Assembly (NCBI GenBank): GCA_964568355.1
Contig: CAZMRK010000518.1
Location: 1 to 6,259, forward strand
Direction of reading: 5' to 3'
DNA: 6,259 nucleotides
Origin: JAJPJX01 sp964568355
Lineage (GTDB): Bacteria > Acidobacteriota > Terriglobia > Bryobacterales > Bryobacteraceae
A model generated the notes under the pieces. It was given only the letters and a program-made list of their open reading frames with translations. It was not told the DNA's origin and made no database searches. Shown here piece after piece: positions 6,002-6,259 of the stretch (its first letter is position 1; each line of letters starts with the position of its first letter). The position numbers and the translations under genes are program-made.

Positions 6002-6030
6002 ATTATACCTATGTAGTAGTCTACTTGCAA
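6002..6030 (-). promoter_or_regulatory. padR operon promoter (-35 TTGCAA, 17-base spacer, -10 TATAAT)
   Basis: On the minus strand TTGCAA (6030-6025) and a perfect TATAAT (6007-6002) are separated by exactly 17 bases, the optimum for sigma-70-type promoters. Only TGCCCT separates the -10 box from the padR ATG, so the predicted start of transcription falls on or next to the ATG. The promoter occupies nearly the whole 45-base gap between the DUF2306 gene and padR. Confidence 0.75.
6015..6025. promoter_or_regulatory. Candidate PadR operator inside the promoter spacer
   Basis: AGTAG-T-CTACT is a perfect dyad with 5-base arms, placed between the -35 and -10 boxes and touching the -35. A dimer bound here would block RNA polymerase, as expected for PadR autorepression. 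PadR sites are usually somewhat longer dyads with ATGT/ACAT-like ends; the adjacent CTATGTAGTAG stretch (6009-6019) may be part of the full site. Assignment to this PadR is by position. Confidence 0.45.
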
Positions 6031-6040
6031 GGGAAAAGCG

Positions 6041-6259
6041 CTACCGCCGCGCCGGGCTCAGAGGGACGATACGCCGGCGCAGCCATAGCTCGGCGGCGAT
6101 GCCGTTAGGCACCCACGACAGCCACGAGACCATGGCGTAGGCGGTCAGGAATGGCAGGTTCGCCAGGAGCAACAGCGGCAGTTCGATGCGCAGGGTGACA
6201 GCCGCGAAGGTCAGGGCGTAGTTGCGGACCATCCAGCGCCGGTGCGTAGCAAAATCGGC
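6041..6259 (-). CDS. DUF2306-type membrane protein, C-terminal end (enters from the right edge)
   Basis: The last 72 codons are visible, starting with ADFATHRRWMVRNYALTFA and continuing through AVTLRIELPL; the start lies beyond 6259. HRRWM-R-YALT-AAVTLR is the conserved signature I associate with DUF2306, a family of predicted multi-pass inner-membrane proteins of unknown function. Two hydrophobic segments are seen, around ALTFAAVTLR to ELPLLLLANL and FLTAYAMVSWLSWV, ending in a basic tail LWLRRRIVPLSPARR. The frame is open upstream of the internal Met, so that Met is not the true start. It reads in the same direction as the padR operon, 45 bases upstream, with no terminator seen between them, so some read-through is possible. 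Confidence 0.75.
   Translation of the reverse strand, partial: ADFATHRRWMVRNYALTFAAVTLRIELPLLLLANLPFLTAYAMVSWLSWVPNGIAAELWLRRRIVPLSPARR

Noticed and set aside
5682..6002. N-terminal extension of the membrane-protein frame up to a TTG at 6002
   Set aside because: It overlaps padR entirely in another frame and reads as low-complexity basic protein; the ATG at 5681 in an ATGA overlap is the natural start.

Overview
This is a high-GC bacterial window with compact gene packing. It carries Tat-exported glycan or sugar enzymes and a PadR/ABC operon. The mixture (GH125 mannosidase, Tat-signal TIM-barrel 'isomerase', Tat-signal sulfatase, PadR-led ABC operon) is what I would expect from an Acidobacteriota genome of the Solibacter/Bryobacterales type. 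That placement is inference from gene content and protein style, not from a phylogenetic marker.

Layout, left to right. Positions 1-469 (minus) hold the N-terminal part of a GH125 exo-alpha-mannosidase with a twin-arginine signal. It is interrupted by a one-base frameshift near 263-269 and runs off the left edge. Positions 470-585 are an AT-richer spacer with two related palindromes and a candidate -10 box. Positions 586-1668 (minus) encode a cytoplasmic diguanylate cyclase with intact active and inhibitory sites. Positions 1699-2649 (plus) encode a Tat-signal TIM-barrel protein of the xylose-isomerase-like (AP_endonuc_2) superfamily, divergent from the cyclase. Positions 2646-4010 (minus) encode a Tat-signal type I sulfatase whose stop codon overlaps that of the TIM-barrel gene. 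Positions 4084-5995 (minus) are a tight three-gene operon: padR, then a four-TM protein with a zinc-ribbon-like tail, then an ABC ATPase. Both junctions are 4-base ATGA overlaps. Positions 6041-6259 (minus) hold the C-terminal end of a DUF2306-type membrane protein that enters from the right edge.

How they may work together. GH125, the TIM-barrel protein and the sulfatase look like envelope or periplasmic enzymes acting on mannose-containing or sulfated glycans and their sugars. The diguanylate cyclase has no evident link to them beyond position. The PadR operon is a self-contained stress or efflux-type unit. It has a well-formed promoter (TTGCAA, 17-base spacer, TATAAT) with a small palindrome in the spacer, which suggests autorepression. 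No canonical ABC-2 permease is present, so the four-TM zinc-ribbon protein may be the partner of the ATPase, or the permease lies elsewhere.

The most notable points are the GH125 frameshift, the permease-less PadR operon with its uncharacterised membrane protein, non-canonical metal and catalytic positions in the sulfatase, and -10 boxes so close to several start codons that leaderless transcripts are likely. I see no CRISPR array, tRNA, rRNA, insertion sequence or convincing intrinsic terminator.
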